Assembly: GCF_020295405.1 (NCBI RefSeq) | Contig: NZ_JADEYP010000019.1 | Span: forward strand, 1 to 64,000 | DNA length: 64,000 bases | Source: Sphingobacterium bovistauri | GTDB lineage: Bacteria > Bacteroidota > Bacteroidia > Sphingobacteriales > Sphingobacteriaceae | Reading direction: 5' to 3' | Shown here: piece after piece, positions 63,903 to 64,000 of the stretch | How the letters are laid out: every line of letters starts with the position of its first letter | Numbering within the stretch: the stretch's first letter is position 1 | Notes under the pieces: model-generated | Database searches by the model: none | The model's input: the letters and a program-made list of their open reading frames with translations, nothing else | What the model was told of the DNA's origin: nothing | Translations under genes and position numbers: made by a program

Positions 63903-64000
63903 ATTAAACTGGTGTCAAAAAGATAATCTGTTATTGTGGGGTTTTAAAATGCCGAATTATTATTAATGAACTTTGTACTTCAAACGCAATTAAAGAATGG

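Noticed and set aside
1..64000. CRISPR array or cas genes
   Set aside because: No series of short repeats with regular spacers and no Cas protein motifs were seen; the CHAT protein is not next to a type III effector.

Overview
The window is AT-rich DNA from a Bacteroidota chromosome, most likely a Sphingobacteriaceae member (Sphingobacterium/Pedobacter-like). The grounds are three SusC/SusD outer-membrane pairs, two of them controlled by FecI/FecR, a BfmA/BtgA plus DUF5712 mobilization pair, and an IntDOT-like tyrosine recombinase. Two genes are plain housekeeping (def, miaA). Most of the rest is accessory DNA in layers.

Layout. 1-186: tail and right end of an IS3-family element. 210-2840: def, a conserved gene of unknown role, and a Gfo/Idh/MocA oxidoreductase. 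2843-14732: an 11.9 kb block (FecI, FecR, SusC, SusD, DUF4843 and PKD-like lipoproteins, two thioredoxin-fold proteins) bounded by exact 26-bp direct repeats. The repeats are the 3' end of the oxidoreductase gene, which also holds the start codon of miaA. If the block and one repeat are removed, the oxidoreductase stop and the miaA GTG start overlap by 4 bases, so the block looks like a clean insertion into a coupled gene pair. It carries no recombinase of its own.

15703-42657: a mobilizable element of about 27 kb integrated in the 3' end of tRNA-Glu(TTC). A 17-bp tRNA-derived direct repeat marks both ends, the integrase lies next to the tRNA, and an excisionase-like gene, mobilization genes and an oriT-like region are inside. 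Cargo: (i) an antiphage-type island with a nuclease-like/STAND NTPase, a CHAT caspase-like protein and a PD-(D/E)XK nuclease in one direction, plus a membrane YobI-like NTPase with a helical partner; (ii) a thioredoxin-SusC-SusD operon facing a DUF6520-like secreted small protein.

42884-50833: a second FecI/FecR/SusC/SusD locus with a DUF3823 lipoprotein, on the minus strand. 51008 to the window end: a second copy of the tRNA-Glu 3'-end repeat, with the same terminator on its left and related element DNA on its right. This looks like the distal end of a second element that runs out of the window. It carries a giant Cap4-like nuclease-STAND protein, a SEC-C/PD-(D/E)XK protein whose nuclease motif closely resembles that of the CHAT-linked nuclease, and a small gene paired with a HEPN-like protein.

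The best candidates for an undescribed system are the STAND-CHAT-nuclease cluster (16178-23857) and the SEC-C nuclease (57989-61738). All functions are read from motifs and gene order; no database search was possible.
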